A stretch of 64,000 bases of DNA from Costus lasius (Eukaryota; Streptophyta; Magnoliopsida; Zingiberales; Costaceae). The stretch is taken from positions 33,033,439 to 33,097,438 of the forward strand of contig CM050450.1 in NCBI GenBank assembly GCA_027563935.2, in the 5' to 3' direction. The notes beneath the pieces are model-generated. The model worked only from the letters and a program-made list of their open reading frames with translations. It was not told the DNA's origin and did no database searches. Made by a program: the position numbers and the translations under genes. Below, piece after piece: positions 21,956 to 34,071 of this stretch. Within the stretch, counting starts at the first letter, position 1, and each line of letters starts with the position of its first letter.

Positions 21956-22512
21956 GAAATAGAAGTTCTACCTTACTCAATACAAGTTCTACCTTAGGAA
22001 ATAGAAGTTCTACCTTACTTAATACTAGTTCTACCTTAGGAAATAGAAGTTCTACCTTGTTAAATAGAAGTTCTACCTTAGGAAATAGAAGTTCTACCTT
22101 AGAAATAGAAGTTCTACATTAGGAAATAGAATTTCTACCTTACTCAATACAAGTTCTACCTTAGAAAATAGAAGTTCTACCTTAGGAAATAGGAAATAAA
22201 GTTCTACCTTAGGAAATAGAAGTTCTACCTTTCTCAATACAAGTTCTACCTTAGGACATAGAAGTTCTACCTTTCTCAATACAAGTTCTACCTTAGGAAA
22301 TAGAAGTTCTATCTTACTCAATACAAGTTCTACCATAGGAAATAGAAGTTCTACCTTACTCAAACTAGTTCTACCTTAGGAAATAGAAGTTCTACCTTAT
22401 TCAATACAAGTTCTACCTTAGGAAATAAAAGTTCTACCTTACTTATTACTAGTTCTACCTTAGGAAATAGAAGTTCTACCTTATGAAATAGAAGTTCTAC
22501 CTTACTCAATAC
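21956..22512. repeat. 21-bp minisatellite, block 2
   Basis: Continuation of the array from 20291, about 26 copies, with the same two unit types plus single-copy variants such as cttgttaaatag. It is broken by the hAT-like MITE at 22513. Confidence 0.93.
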
Positions 22513-23012
22513 TTGGGGTGTGCAAGAAAACCGTTGGAACCGTCGAACCACGGTTAACCGAACCAACGGTTCCTTAGCCAGTCAGTTTTTTTGGCGGTTC
22601 CAACGGTTACCAATTCGATTACGGTTCAGAACTTGGCCGAACTGTCGGTTAACCGACCGAACTGGTATATAATATATTTTATATTAAATATTTATTTATA
22701 TATAAAAATAAATATTTTATATTAAAATAATAATATTTATATAATTAATCGAACCGGTTAACCGATAGTTAACCGAAAAACAAGTGGTTAATTGAATCGG
22801 TTAACCGAAAACTAACAGTTAACCATCAGTTAACCAATCAAATGATATAATTTAATAAAAAAAAATATATGACCAGTTGACTGGTTAACTGTTTGACCGG
22901 TTAACTGGTCTAATCGGTTCGGGACCGGTTCATGGTTTTTCTTGAATCGAACGGTTCGGTTAACCGGTTGACTTGGTCAATCAGTTCTGTTAACCGCTCG
23001 TGAACAACCCTA
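22513..23012. mobile_element. hAT-like MITE (500 bp)
   Basis: The element is flanked by the perfect 8-bp duplication ctcaatac (22505-22512 and 23013-23020), the hAT length. Its ends TTGGGGTGTGCAAG and CGTGAACAACCCTA are an imperfect inverted repeat of the hAT kind. Internally it is full of ggttaaccg/cggttaacc words, so it can fold extensively. There is no open frame for a transposase. Confidence 0.85.
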
Positions 23013-23574
23013 CTCAATACAAGTTCTACCTTAGGAAATAGAAGTTCTACCTTACTCATTACAAGTTCTACCTTACTTAATACTAGTTCTACCTTAGGCA
23101 ATAGAAGTTCTACTATAGGAAATAGAAGTTCTACCAATACTAGGTCTACCTTAGGCAATAGAAGTTCTACCTTAATCAATACAAGTTCTACCTTAGGAAA
23201 TAGAAATTCTACCTTACTCAATACTAGTTCTATCTTACTTAATACCAGTTCTACCTTAGGAATTAGAAGTTCTACCTTCCTCAATACAAGTTCTACCTTA
23301 CTTAATTCTAGTTCTACCTTAGGAAATACAGTTCTACCTAGGAAATAGAAGTTCTACCTTAGAAAATAAAAGTTTTACTTTAGGAATTAAAAGTTCTACC
23401 TTAGGAAATACAAGTTCTACCTTAGAAATTAAAGTTCTACCTTAGGAATTAAAAGTTTTACCTTAGGAAATACAAGTTCTACCTTAGGAATTAAAAGTTC
23501 TACTTTACTTAATTCAAGTTCTACCTTAGGAAATAGAAATTCTACCTTAATACTAGTTCTACCTAAGCACATAG
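23013..23574. repeat. 21-bp minisatellite, block 3
   Basis: The last block of the array. Units become more irregular (ggaattaaaagttctacc variants), as expected at an array edge. Together the three blocks amount to about 1.5 kb, roughly 70 copies. Confidence 0.92.
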
Positions 23575-23830
23575 CGTTGATAGACACGAATAAATATCGT
23601 TGATAGACGCATGAATTCATAGCGTTGATAGACGTGGATAAATATCGTTGATAGACGCATGAATTCACAACATTGATAGACGTGGATAAATATAGTTGAT
23701 AGACTCAAACCAACTTGTTGATACACATGTACAGGTATCGTTTATAGACTCAAATCAAAAACAAATTATTGGAAAACTGAGAAGACTCAAATTATTGACA
23801 TGTCCAGGTTTTGTTGATACACTCAAATCC
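23571..23830 (+). repeat. Array of GTTGATAGAC/GTTGATACAC words, centre
   Basis: A unit of about 49 bp (catagcgttgatagacg...aaatatcgttgatagacgcatgaatt) is repeated about two and a half times, then decays into single gttgataca words. The orientation is the same as at 19640-19910. Confidence 0.75.
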
Positions 23831-23950
23831 ATTTCTGCAGTTGTCAATGTACATAAACAAATAATCACTAAATTATACACATACAACAATTCAGTTTCTA
23901 ATACTAATCAACATATTCACTTTCTAAGCATCCTCTACATATCTCCAAGC

Positions 23951-24124
23951 TCATAATAGCCTCAATCTTCGAATATCTGATTGAGAGAATTCAAAAGCCG
24001 TCTTCCTACAAAGACACTCCATGTACTTCATTAGAAATACTCCACAATCATGAGATTCATGTTGTGTAGAGCATTTATCATCCCATAGAAATTGGTACTT
24101 AGATCCCAAGCAAGTTTTCACATT
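23951..24124 (-). pseudogene. Ulp1/C48 cysteine protease, C-terminal fragment
   Basis: The minus-strand frame gives a 57-residue end of a SUMO-protease-like domain. It includes W..DKCSTQHESHDCGVFLM, with the conserved Gln and the catalytic Cys of the Q...DCGVF motif, then KYMECL and FSQSDIRRLRLL before a TGA at 23951-23953. Upstream the frame meets a stop at 24125-24127, so the His and Asp of the catalytic triad are not present in this piece; an intron or decay are both possible. In plants such domains are common as cargo of MULE and CACTA-type DNA transposons. With the surrounding inverted word arrays, a transposon origin is more likely than a host gene. I rely on motif recognition only. Confidence 0.6.
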
Positions 24125-24319
24125 TCAACCATCGGATGGCTGGTTCGCTGGATCGGACAGCTGAGTGGAACGTTGCTGTGGATTGCGTTTACCACATAAG
24201 AAATAAATCATGATTCGTGTCTCTATAATTAGACAGCTTATATATCTTCAGTTGAATTACAGGTAAGGTAAGCATAATCAATGAGCATCATTGTAAAAAC
24301 GTAATGCATATGTTCATGC

Positions 24320-24733
24320 GGTATAACAATTCAGTGTATCAACGGAAAAATAAATTCTCAGCTTATATCAATGAATAATTTCTATGTGTATCAATGCTAA
24401 ATTCTATGTGTATCAATGATAAACTCAACTGTTCATCAATAGAAACAACTATGTGTATCAACGCAAAAATAACTCTGTACATCAACGATAATTTCTGTGT
24501 GTATATAGTTTAAATTTTTGTACCATTGATAATATAAACTAATTTCTATCTCAATGATAATTAAAACTCTATCAAGCAAAATTTAACTCTATCTAGGCAA
24601 CTTCTATATGTATAAATGAGTAAAAACGAAAAAATTTTATATCAATGAATAATTTCTATGTGTTTCAACGCTAACCTCTATGTTTATCAACGATAACCTC
24701 TACTGTTCATCAATGAATAATTTCTATGTGTAT
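24320..24733 (-). repeat. Array of GTGTATCAACG words and first copy of a 320-bp repeat
   Basis: tgtgtatcaacg/tgtatcaatg words recur throughout, opposite in orientation to the arrays at 19640 and 23571. The segment 24409-24728 is the first copy of a 320-bp tandem duplication whose second copy begins at 24729 and continues at 51456-51720, on the other side of the A1 insertion. Confidence 0.8.
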
Positions 24734-26580
24734 TGATGTCTCGTATTTTTATAGTCATTAAGACTAATATTTACTTGTGAATCGATACCCATTTTCATGC
24801 TTTTACATCTCTTTCTAGCTTATTTCATTGATTTTCTTCAAAAGCTTCACTTCTTGTCATGTTGATGAATACAGGACAATTCACTCACTTTTGGAGCTAT
24901 TTGGAAGTATATTTATGTTTCCGAGTGAATCAAGAACCCTGACGAGAAGTTTCGCTTTAAACGGAGCTAATTTCTAGAATTACGGCCAAGACCATAATCT
25001 GCATTATGACCGTAAGTTCCAGTTTGAATTCTTAAGAACCCCATTTTCATTGAAGCATAATCATATTCCGAAAGCGTGCTCTCAATTTTCTCAAAAGAAG
25101 CCTTTCAGAAGACAAAAACTTCAACAGAAGATATTATGGGTATAGCTGTAATTTCACCTGCCCGTAAACTGCACATCGTTGACTTTTGATATCATTCTAT
25201 GGCCAGAATTCAAGTCATGTCAAAGGTCAACTCACTCGCAAAATTTCAGACGAAACGGAGTTCGCTACAAAAATTACAGGCATACCCATAATCTCATTAC
25301 ACCCGTAATAGTGTTAAGAGCATTAAGTATGTTGAGGGACTGCATTAAATGAGTCATAACTTTTTCGTTACAACTCGGATTTGGGCTTTTTTGGTGTCAT
25401 TATGATGAGGTTTTAATGGCCCATAAGTGTATGAACGTTTCAGGAGCTGAAGAGGATCAATGACAACATTATAGCCATGCCCGTAATCTTCATTACACCC
25501 ATAATCTCACTTGCGCAGCCTAAACTTAAATGAGCCATAACTCTCTCATTATAGCTCCGTTTTGAACGTTCTTGGTGTCGAAACGTAGCTAATTAAAAGG
25601 GCTTTAATGCTGGCATATCAAAGGGCACCTTCGAAATGATAAAAGGGGCAAAAATCTCTTAAGAACGCAGCGCCTAGTTGGGGCTTAAGGGGGGGCTAGT
25701 GAGTTTTGCAAAAGGGAAGTTCTTGGAGACTTCAAGGGAGGAGGAAGGAATGGTACATCATGCTAGAAGACTTGAAGGAATGTTGCAACACTTCTGCAGA
25801 AGAGTTTGCTTCCTTTTTCTTGGATCTTCTCTTTAGTTCTTTCTAATCCTTTAGAGATTGTACTGAATCGACGTCATGCTAGCTAATCTTTTTATCGGAA
25901 CAAGGGTGTAATCTCATTGCGTGTATCTTCTATTCGAACTTATTTTCTCATAGTAAATATAATTTTATTTGTGTTTATTCGATCTGTACTATTTTACTGT
26001 TAGTATTGCATTGGCCACGCAATTACTTTTCTTCGGCGCCACAAGAAGGACCAAAAGGTGAATTGCGACGCTAGATCGGCCTTATCAATCATGCTTTGAC
26101 TTGTCAAGAAATTGGGCAGGATTTGTGTGAGGAAACTTACAATATCTATGAACCCAATGGATCAATCTAGGTACGATGAGCCACGAAAGTAGGACGCCGA
26201 TCTAGATTGATACTGGATTACGCTGTCGAAAGAGGGTAATCTGTACTATTTGATATTTCCTTGAACACTTTTAAAATTGCGTTGTTATGATGATTGTCTT
26301 GTTTGAGTTTAAGATCCATCAACGAGATGCACTCGAAGTTTCGATGTCTCTAAACCTTGTTTCCTATCCAAAACTTTCACTTGCTTGATTCGGCTAGCAA
26401 TTGTATTTAGTTGTATTTTAGTTTATTTTTTGGAAAACCCAAAAACATTTACCCGATTGTCTAGCTATTGATTCGTAATCACTCGGTACTTGATCACTGT
26501 CCCTGTGGGATCGACATCTTAAGTGCTACTACGACAAAGCCATCACGCTTGCGGTTAGTAGTACGGTAAAGTGCACATCA
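24734..26580 (+). repeat. A1 5' LTR (1847 bp)
   Basis: It starts TGATGTCTCG, ends GTGCACATCA and is followed by agt and the PBS. It matches 49072-50916 along its whole length with scattered substitutions. Confidence 0.93.
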
Positions 26581-26585
26581 AGTTT

Positions 26586-26604
26586 TGGCCCCATTGCCGG
26601 GGAC
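26586..26604 (+). other. A1 primer-binding site, tRNA-Asp type
   Basis: TGGCCCCATTGCCGGGGAC follows the LTR end after five bases. It is two to three bases away from the standard Athila PBS. Confidence 0.8.
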
Positions 26605-26791
26605 AGGCAACCAATATCAAAGAGATTTAACAATTGGTAGACTAGACTTTTTGCTTTTTGTTATTTCTATTGCCTTTGTTTCTTTGTTTTTGCTTCTTTG
26701 TTTCTATTTCTTTGGTTTGTCCTTGTTTTCTCTCTTTGTTTTTGTGATTTAGTTTTTCTCTCTATCTTTGTTATCTGCGCTTAATTGTTAT

Positions 26792-28573
26792 ATGCGTAGA
26801 GGTTTGCGATCAGGTGGATTAGAAGATCTATACGAACTTGATCAGGAAATTGAAAGGACGTTTTATCGTAGAAGACGATTAAAGGAATTGAGTGCTAGAG
26901 AAGCATCAAGGATTATTGAACCTATTCCTATCGATCTACCGATGGAGAACAACAATAGAACTCTAAAAGATTTTGCTACTCCTAATGCGCAGGGTCTTCA
27001 CTCAAGTATTTCTCAACCTCCAGTGGAGGCTAATAATTTTGAGATAAAGCCCTCCCTCTTATCGATGGTTCAGCATAACCAATTCGGAGGCCTACCATCT
27101 GAAGACCCAAACATGCACCTGTCGATTTTCTTGGAGTTTTGCGACACGACAAAGATTAATGGATTTCTAGCGACGTGCTACGACTACGACTCTTCCCATT
27201 CTCCCTTCGGGATAGAGCACAAAACTGGCTATATTCTCTCCAACCTGAATCGCTAATCACCTGGGAACAACTTTCTCAAGCATTTCTCTCGAAGTACTTT
27301 CCCCCAAGCAAAACTGTTCAATTACGAAACAAATCACCGGTTTCACCCAAAAATATGAGAAATCTCTGTATGAAGCTTGGGAGCGATTCAAGGAACTTCA
27401 ACGCTTATGGCCACACCACGGCCTAGAAAAATAGGTAATTGTTCATACATTTTACCATGGTCTTAACTATAATACGCGTCTTATTGTAGATGCAGCCGCT
27501 GGTAGAGCAATCATGAACAAAAATGTTGACGACGCACTGAATTTATTGGAAGATATGGCACTGAATCACAACCAATGGGCTGGAGACCAACGAGGTACAT
27601 CATCTAGGGCCGTTGCGCCAGGTAAGTATGAATTAGATGCCTTGATTTCTCTAGCCACCAAGGTTGATTCATTATCTCGTAAATTGGATTCAATGCATAT
27701 CAATTCTGTTGATTCAAGTTCTAATCCTTCTGTATGTGAGATTTGTGGTATTTTTTGCCACAACCATGCTAATTGCTAGTTAGTTGTTTCCCAACACTCT
27801 GACCAACACCGAAAATATGTTAATGATATAGGGAACCAAAATCCTAGACCACAACTTGATCCCTACTCAAATACATACAATCCTGGTGGGAGAAACCATC
27901 ATAACTTTTCTTACAGGAACAACTCCAACCCTGCTCCACAATCAAATTACAGACCACGACCTGGTTTTCAACCTCGACCATATGCACCACAACCTCAGAA
28001 AACCTCACTTGAAATTATCATGGAAAATTTTATCTCCTCTCAAACCAAGACCAACGAGAGCGTAAATGATATGCTGTGTCATGTGACAACAAGACTGGAT
28101 GCCATAGAGGCCCATAACAAATAGGTAGACATACAATTAGCAAACTTAGTCACTAGTCTCGCAAGACCCTCAGGTAGGTTACCTTCCCAACCTGAACAGA
28201 ACCCACGAGAGAATTGTAGTGCAATTACTACTCATAGTGGTAAGCAATTGGAGGAACTGATAGTACCTTATTCTAACCTGAGTCCTGACGCATCTACCAA
28301 TAATATATCTGAAATCGAGAGAACAAGTGAGGAGAAAGATGATGATGTGACTGAACCAGCTTATGTTCCACCACCGCCTTACAAGCCACCAATTCCATTC
28401 TCTCAAAGACTTGCTAGGGCAAAGCTGGATAAACAATTTGGAAAATTTTTGGATATTTTGAAAAAATTATATATTAACATCCCCTTTACTGAAGTTTTAA
28501 CGCAGATGCCCATGTACGCAAAATTTTTAAAAGACATTCTTTCAAATCGACAGAAGCTAGAGGAACATACTAC
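26792..28573 (+). pseudogene. A1 gag, with frameshifts and stops
   Basis: This is an Athila-type gag encoding the particle protein. ATG at 26792 starts MRRGLRSGGLEDLYELDQ. The conserved block TLKDFATPNAQGLHSSISQ, then VEANNFEIKPSLLSMVQHNQ and CDTTKING follow. A frameshift near 27170 leads into LRDRAQNWLYSLQPESLITW, and a second near 27330 into YEAWERFKELQRLWPHHGL. Then one frame runs from 27435 to 28573 with TAG codons at 27432-27434, 27777-27779 and about 28122. The first of these stands where Trp is expected. A zinc knuckle CX2CX4HX4C (CEICGIFCHNHANC) lies near 27735-27776, and a Pro-rich linker near 28350. The frame ends at LEEHT, where C1 is inserted, and resumes at 37791. Confidence 0.85.
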
Positions 28574-30798
28574 TGTTAGGGAATACCGGGTGTAATTTAA
28601 AATTTTGCAGTCCCAGGACGCAACGGAATTATCATTACACCCGAAACATATTCCGGTCCCAAGGATCCATGCGAGAGAGAAGACACAAGGATGTGTTAGA
28701 GATGTACCTCTTTTGCTTGTCTAGATGCCGAAGCCATGTTGAAGGCGCCCAAGTGTTCGCCCTCCACAAGTATCCATGCGTCGACTCCTTGATCATTGCT
28801 CCCTTCCACGCTTGGTGCTAGCCTCGGGAAGAGAATCAAGCCTTAGGGTTCCTTCACTTCTCTTGTGTCACCTCCAAGGATCATGCGCCAAGTGCAAGGA
28901 AGATGCCGCCAACTCCTTATCCTCTTCACTCCAAGAGAAGAGGGAGAAGAAGAGTTTCGGCCCTTAGGAAGAATAAGATGAAGTGGCGCCACCAAGTCCT
29001 TCTCCAAGTCACGCCAAGAGGAGAGGAAGGAGAAGACTTGCGGCCACTAGTAGGAAGAAAGGTTGCGCCACCTTGATGTTGTCGCCCTTTGCCCTTGTTC
29101 TCACCCCTCTATGTATGTTCACGTCTCCAAGCATTCGAACCATTGAGAGGGGGCAGCTAGGGTCCCTTTTATAAGCCAAGAGGCGGTTTAGGGAGGGCCA
29201 AGATCATGCCAAGTGGGCGGCTAGGATGAGAGGGGTTTGTGGTAAGGAAAGTCTCCAAGACTTTGCCATAAACCTCATTCAACCTATCCTTATTTGCCTA
29301 ATAACCATATCAGCCCAAGACATTCCTTAAAGGTATTCTTTCCATCCAAGGAGAAGGGCTAGGCGCAACAAGCAAGAGGAATTCGGCTAGGGTGGTGTCT
29401 TGGGAGAAATTAGGGTTTGAGGTAAGGTAAGTCTCCAAGACTTTACCATATACCTCTTCCCAACACCCATATGCGCCTAGGAACTTCCCATAAAAGTTCT
29501 CAAGCCATATTAGCCCCAAGACTTGCCTTAGAGGCAAGGTTTCCATGAAGGGAGAAAGGGCAAGGCGCCTTTTACTTCCTTAATGAAGCAAAACCGCACA
29601 CTTCACACCATTATGCCCCTAGGCGCTAATGGGTGAAGACTTCTCCCCATTATACCCTTTTTAGTCAATTCTCTCTTCATGACAACTAATTATTAGGCCT
29701 CATTGGATAATGAGCTAGCCCAAAATTCATGGCATGGATTGATTAAGCCATTGGATCCAACCCAATGCAACCCTAATCCAAATGTGACCAATCTAGGTCA
29801 ATTTCGGGTCAACCTGCCAAAAATGAAGTTTGGCTCCAATAACCTTCTTCCAACTCATCAGGCCCATTGGCGCTGATGAAATCTTCCAAATGGATCCATG
29901 TTATCCAATAACTTGATCCTAAAGCTTCTGATTAAAGCAACGTCAAGAGTCTATTGCGTGTGACCCCGTAGGATCCATATGACGATGGCAATGATGTAAA
30001 CATCATAAGTAGTGAGGGGTATCTAGCAACACATCACTACTACCCATGTCATAGGACTTAAGTCATTATGGCAACAACTCCTAACAAGCAACGAGGATTC
30101 CCATGCATTATAGATCCCTTTGCCTAAACTGATATCCTGCCATTGGATTAGTCTCAAGTTTATCAATCCAATGCATTGGTCATGACTTAACAAGTGTGGC
30201 CACACATTCCTGTCATGCACCAATAAGGTGGGGCGCCCCAAAGTGGATATCATGCTTCCTCTGAAGGAAGGGGCAAATCCTACTATTGGTCATCCATGTC
30301 TCTACGTGACTTATGACATGCCCAATGACAGTCGTTTTGGTCTCCCAATTACGGAGAGACGTAAGACTGTATCAAAGCATACTCATCATCAAATCTAGAC
30401 ATGCATACCTCAAGTCTAAGGATCAATGCAAACCTCCTGCATGTGAGATTGACTTGTTGACTAGACAAGTCAATCCTCACGGTGGATCACTCCAGTGCAT
30501 CCAATGCACCTGTATGTCTGCGTTACTGTGCCCCGCACCTAACCAGTCCATACACCAGTCTCACATGTACCAAAGCTGTCCCATATCTGCTAAGGTACCT
30601 TGTCTGGGGATAGCTTATGAGAATGGATCCAATCCAAACTCCTGGGACATTATTTATGCAACTTAATACATCAACGCAGGTAGAGAAGTCTGCATAATAA
30701 CGACTATGCCTATGTAAAGAGTAATAATTCTATCAAAGTACATTCAAACAATGTCTGACCATGTCCATACATTGGTCTTCAGGGCATATACACCAACA
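28574..30798 (-). repeat. C1 3' LTR (2225 bp)
   Basis: Same length as its partner at 35561-37785. In the first 265 bases I count about a dozen differences, with fewer further on. Short frames inside, such as those around 30313-30666, occur in both copies and resemble no protein I know. Confidence 0.93.
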
Positions 30799-30811
30799 AT
30801 CTCCCACTTGC
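30799..30811 (-). other. C1 polypurine tract
   Basis: The element strand reads gcaagtgggagat directly before TGTTGG. This is the usual form in copia elements of this kind. Confidence 0.8.
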
Positions 30812-30829
30812 ACTAAGACCAAGGACAAC

Positions 30830-32460
30830 TGATGTTTAGTCAGTTCCAATGTCTCTAGTATGACCCATTTAGCTTCCGCTGCGCCAGAGGCTATGTCAGT
30901 GGGTTTTTCCAGATTGCTATCTGTGTTTATTTTAACAAATTTGATCATCATTCTTATCCATGATCTTTAAGATCATGATGATATGCTGCAGTACATACTT
31001 GAGCACTAAGTTCCTTCACTTATGCTATGGCCCCAGTAAGAACTATATTGGACCATCAAGCATCATGAACTAAATCAAGTTCAAATGAATGAAGCTGCTT
31101 CCTTGGCTGCCACAAGAAGCTACAATGTACTCAGCCTTATTTGTAGAATCTTGCCACTTTGGTTTGCATAATGCTCTTTCAGCACACAACACCACAACAA
31201 GCGCAAATCCTGGCTGTGATCAATAGTCACTAGACTGGAACGAAGTGTCAGTGTACCCCTGTACACAAAATTCTTTCCTGTCTATCATAGACTAGACTTC
31301 AATCCTTTATACTTCCTAAGTATATATATAAGGATTGCTTTCACAGCTATCTAGTGTTAAATACTAAGATCTGATTGAAACTTGCTGGCTATGCTCCAAG
31401 CATTTGCCACAAATGGTCTTGTGTATATTATTCAAAACATGATCCATCCTATACACCATGTATCAGGATTTTAGACCCATGTTATTACTCTCCAGCTGTG
31501 TCACAGGACACAACATCCTTGAGAGAGTCAGACCATATCTTCCTGGAAGGTATCAATATTTGGAATCATCCAATATAAACCTCTCCAGAAACTCTTGGAT
31601 GAACATAGATTGACTAAAAGGCAATGACTTTCTTGGATCTCTATCTATAGATCCTCATGCCTAGGATGTAGGTATCATTCCCTAGATTATTCTTCTCGAA
31701 ATACATCTCAAACCTTTTCTTCACCATGTGAAGAGCTGAGATGTTATTCCATGTGAGGAGAATATCATCAATCATCTAGAACAATAAATACTATTAAGGT
31801 GCTCCCACTAATCTTCTTGTAAACACAGGCTATTTTAACATGCTTGCATAACACCATGCATATCTTTATGGCCTTGATATGAAAACCTTCTGGCTATTTC
31901 CTTATAGATATCTTTTCAGATGTCCATACAAGAAAGGTAGTTTTCATGACAACACCCCATAACCGATCATGCAATTATAACAAGCAGGTTTCTAATGGAC
32001 TTAAAACTCAGCTATTGGTGAAAAATTTCATCATTGTCCACCCAGTGGATTTGCCTGAAATTTCTGCTCACTAGCTTGCCTTTCAAGGTAACAATGTTAC
32101 CTTCCATGTCTATCTTCCTAGAAGATTTATTTACAGCCTGTGGGAATTACCCCTTTGGCAGCTCATCCAAGTCCCAGACTTGATTAGCAGACATGGAGTC
32201 CATTATGATTCCCATGGCCCTTAGCTATTTCTTGGAATCTGGTCCACTGACCTCTTCCATTTCCTCATAAGTCTTAGGTTCATCCTTGATGAAAAATTCG
32301 TCATGCCCAGCATATCGAATCGATCCAGACTTATGTGGTTCCTGTGTTACTTGAACCTCAGGTTGACTTTCAACCTGTATGTGAGATTTTATTCTCCATT
32401 TGTGTCTAATTGTATTGTGGTTGATTCTGGACCTTATCCAAATCAAATCTACTCCCACTA
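30830..32460 (-). pseudogene. C1 pol remnant: RT and RNase H
   Basis: These are minus-strand pieces of a copia polymerase, broken by many stops and frameshifts. Recognisable parts are the integrase/RT boundary at 32225-32350 (RYAGHDEFFIKDEPKTYEEM then VSGPDS), SMSANQVWDL further on, a segment near 31650-31720 matching the KRFEMYFEKN / YILGMRIYR region that follows the RT active site, and the RNase H motif KAEYIVASCGSQ near 31100-31140. There is no continuous frame longer than 80 codons. It is clearly nonfunctional. Confidence 0.75.
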
Positions 32461-33507
32461 GCTTCTTTCAAAAGAAATACTTTCTCAAGAGAGACAGCAG
32501 TTTGAGCAACAAATATTTTGTTCTCTTTGGGATAGAATTAGCACTTTACAGTGCACCACAAACACATACTTTTGAATCATTGCACATTACATTACCAATT
32601 CCATTGAAGAAATGGGATATTTGCAGTTCGCAACTCAAAAGCTAACTTAGACATTTTCTTATGGAGTGGCAGTACATCTGTTTGCATAGCATCACAGTAG
32701 TATATTTGCATGACTATTCAAAGATGGAACCGCATCCAATGTGTTCCTTTTTCTTTCTTTGAAATTCACCACACAGTGGTGTACTAAGTAAGCTATGAGA
32801 TAACTCCACACTTCTTAGGACAGTCATCAAATTCTCCACTAATCACCTTGATCTAATCAAAGTGCTTTAATAAATCCTTCAATTTGACTCAATACTTCAT
32901 TTGTGAACTTCTTGGATTTTTCCAAAGTTCTTAGGTTGGATAAGGCATACCCACACCTGATGAAGCACGTAACACCTCTTAGTGCTTGTTTATATGGGTC
33001 CACATACATTGTTATGTAATAGATCCAACAAGCCAATAGTCCTTCCACCCTTTATGGTGAAGGCAGCATCTGTCATATTCTTCCTTTGAACTAGGCTCAC
33101 ATGTATCATAATCCTGAAAGGACAATGATCCCAATAGTCCATGGACCTTTGGATGTGACCATTGTACTATGGTTCAAGAGACAATGCTATAAGAGGGTGT
33201 TTATTGAATCATTGGATCTGATCTTGTGTTACATATAGAACCACAAACTATTGTCAACTGTATCACTTCAATAGAACATCTCAGAAAATATCATATATTA
33301 TTTCAAACTGAAATCCTTTCCAAAAAGAATGATGTTCTAATACATAAGCTGATACATAATAGCAAAGTTCTATATAAAGTCTTCAAGGTAGTGAGATGAT
33401 ATCAACAGCAGCATCCAATGCTCCGTCCCTGACCCGAGAGTCGATCCCATCAAACCTCTTCGTCCTACTTCCTTTGAGCTCCTACACATGTAAAACATAT
33501 GTAAGCC
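32461..33507 (-). other. C1 internal region without recognisable coding
   Basis: Here protease and integrase should lie, but I see only short broken frames. The distance between gag and RT (about 1 kb) is too short for both domains, so an internal deletion is likely. Confidence 0.5.
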
Positions 33508-34071
33508 TCACATACGGTACCCAGTACCCATGAATAAGAAGTAGACAAAAGACCTCGGTAACACAATACCTGAAGCGGATGGATTACATCCCTTCTTCTT
33601 TGCCATGCACTTCTTGGCTATTAATCCTCTTCGAAATACCCATGCATTCCCAGTCTTCCGAAGTATTAGCTTCGAAGATACAGAACCATGGTCATTCTCG
33701 GATTCAGGCATACACTCTGAAGATCCAACAGAACTCTCCTGATCATTGTCTATAGAGCATGGTGTGAAGAGACCTTTGAGATGTATGATAAGATCATAAA
33801 TCCCCATCTCATCACATTCAACCTTGACCTCTGGGGTCATGCATTCTAAGACAAGAGCAGTGTACTGTTCGTTATCTTCACAATGTTTAAGATAGACATT
33901 CCACTCCCACTCATTAGTGAAATACACACTGGGCTGGGATGGAGGTCTTTCAAGAAGATGCACCTTATTCTCTTGTTCCAGTATCTTGGACAAAATTTTG
34001 AACCAATTTGTCCAATTTGTCCCATCCAATTTATTTTTATAAAGTTTCAATCTTAGATCAGGAGATGCCAT
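33508..34071 (-). pseudogene. C1 gag, N-terminal part (187 codons)
   Basis: The minus-strand open frame starts MASPDLRLKLYKNKLDGTNW, the pattern of copia-type gag (Asn-Lys-Leu-x-Gly-x-Asn-Trp/Tyr). It continues with NWFKILSKILEQENKVHLL and a conserved VLECMTPEVK region. After about residue 115 the text becomes Ser-rich and no longer follows the family, and no zinc knuckle is seen. Complete copia gag domains are usually longer. The frame lies about 1.5 kb from the PBS, so a long leader precedes it. It is probably a decayed remnant that stays open by chance. Confidence 0.65.

Noticed and set aside
19911..23574. Repeat array as a CRISPR
   Set aside because: The units are directly joined without unique spacers, and the DNA is from a plant nucleus.
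30313..30666. 117-codon frame repeated at 37300-37653 as a conserved gene
   Set aside because: Both copies are the same position in the two C1 LTRs; the conservation comes from LTR identity.
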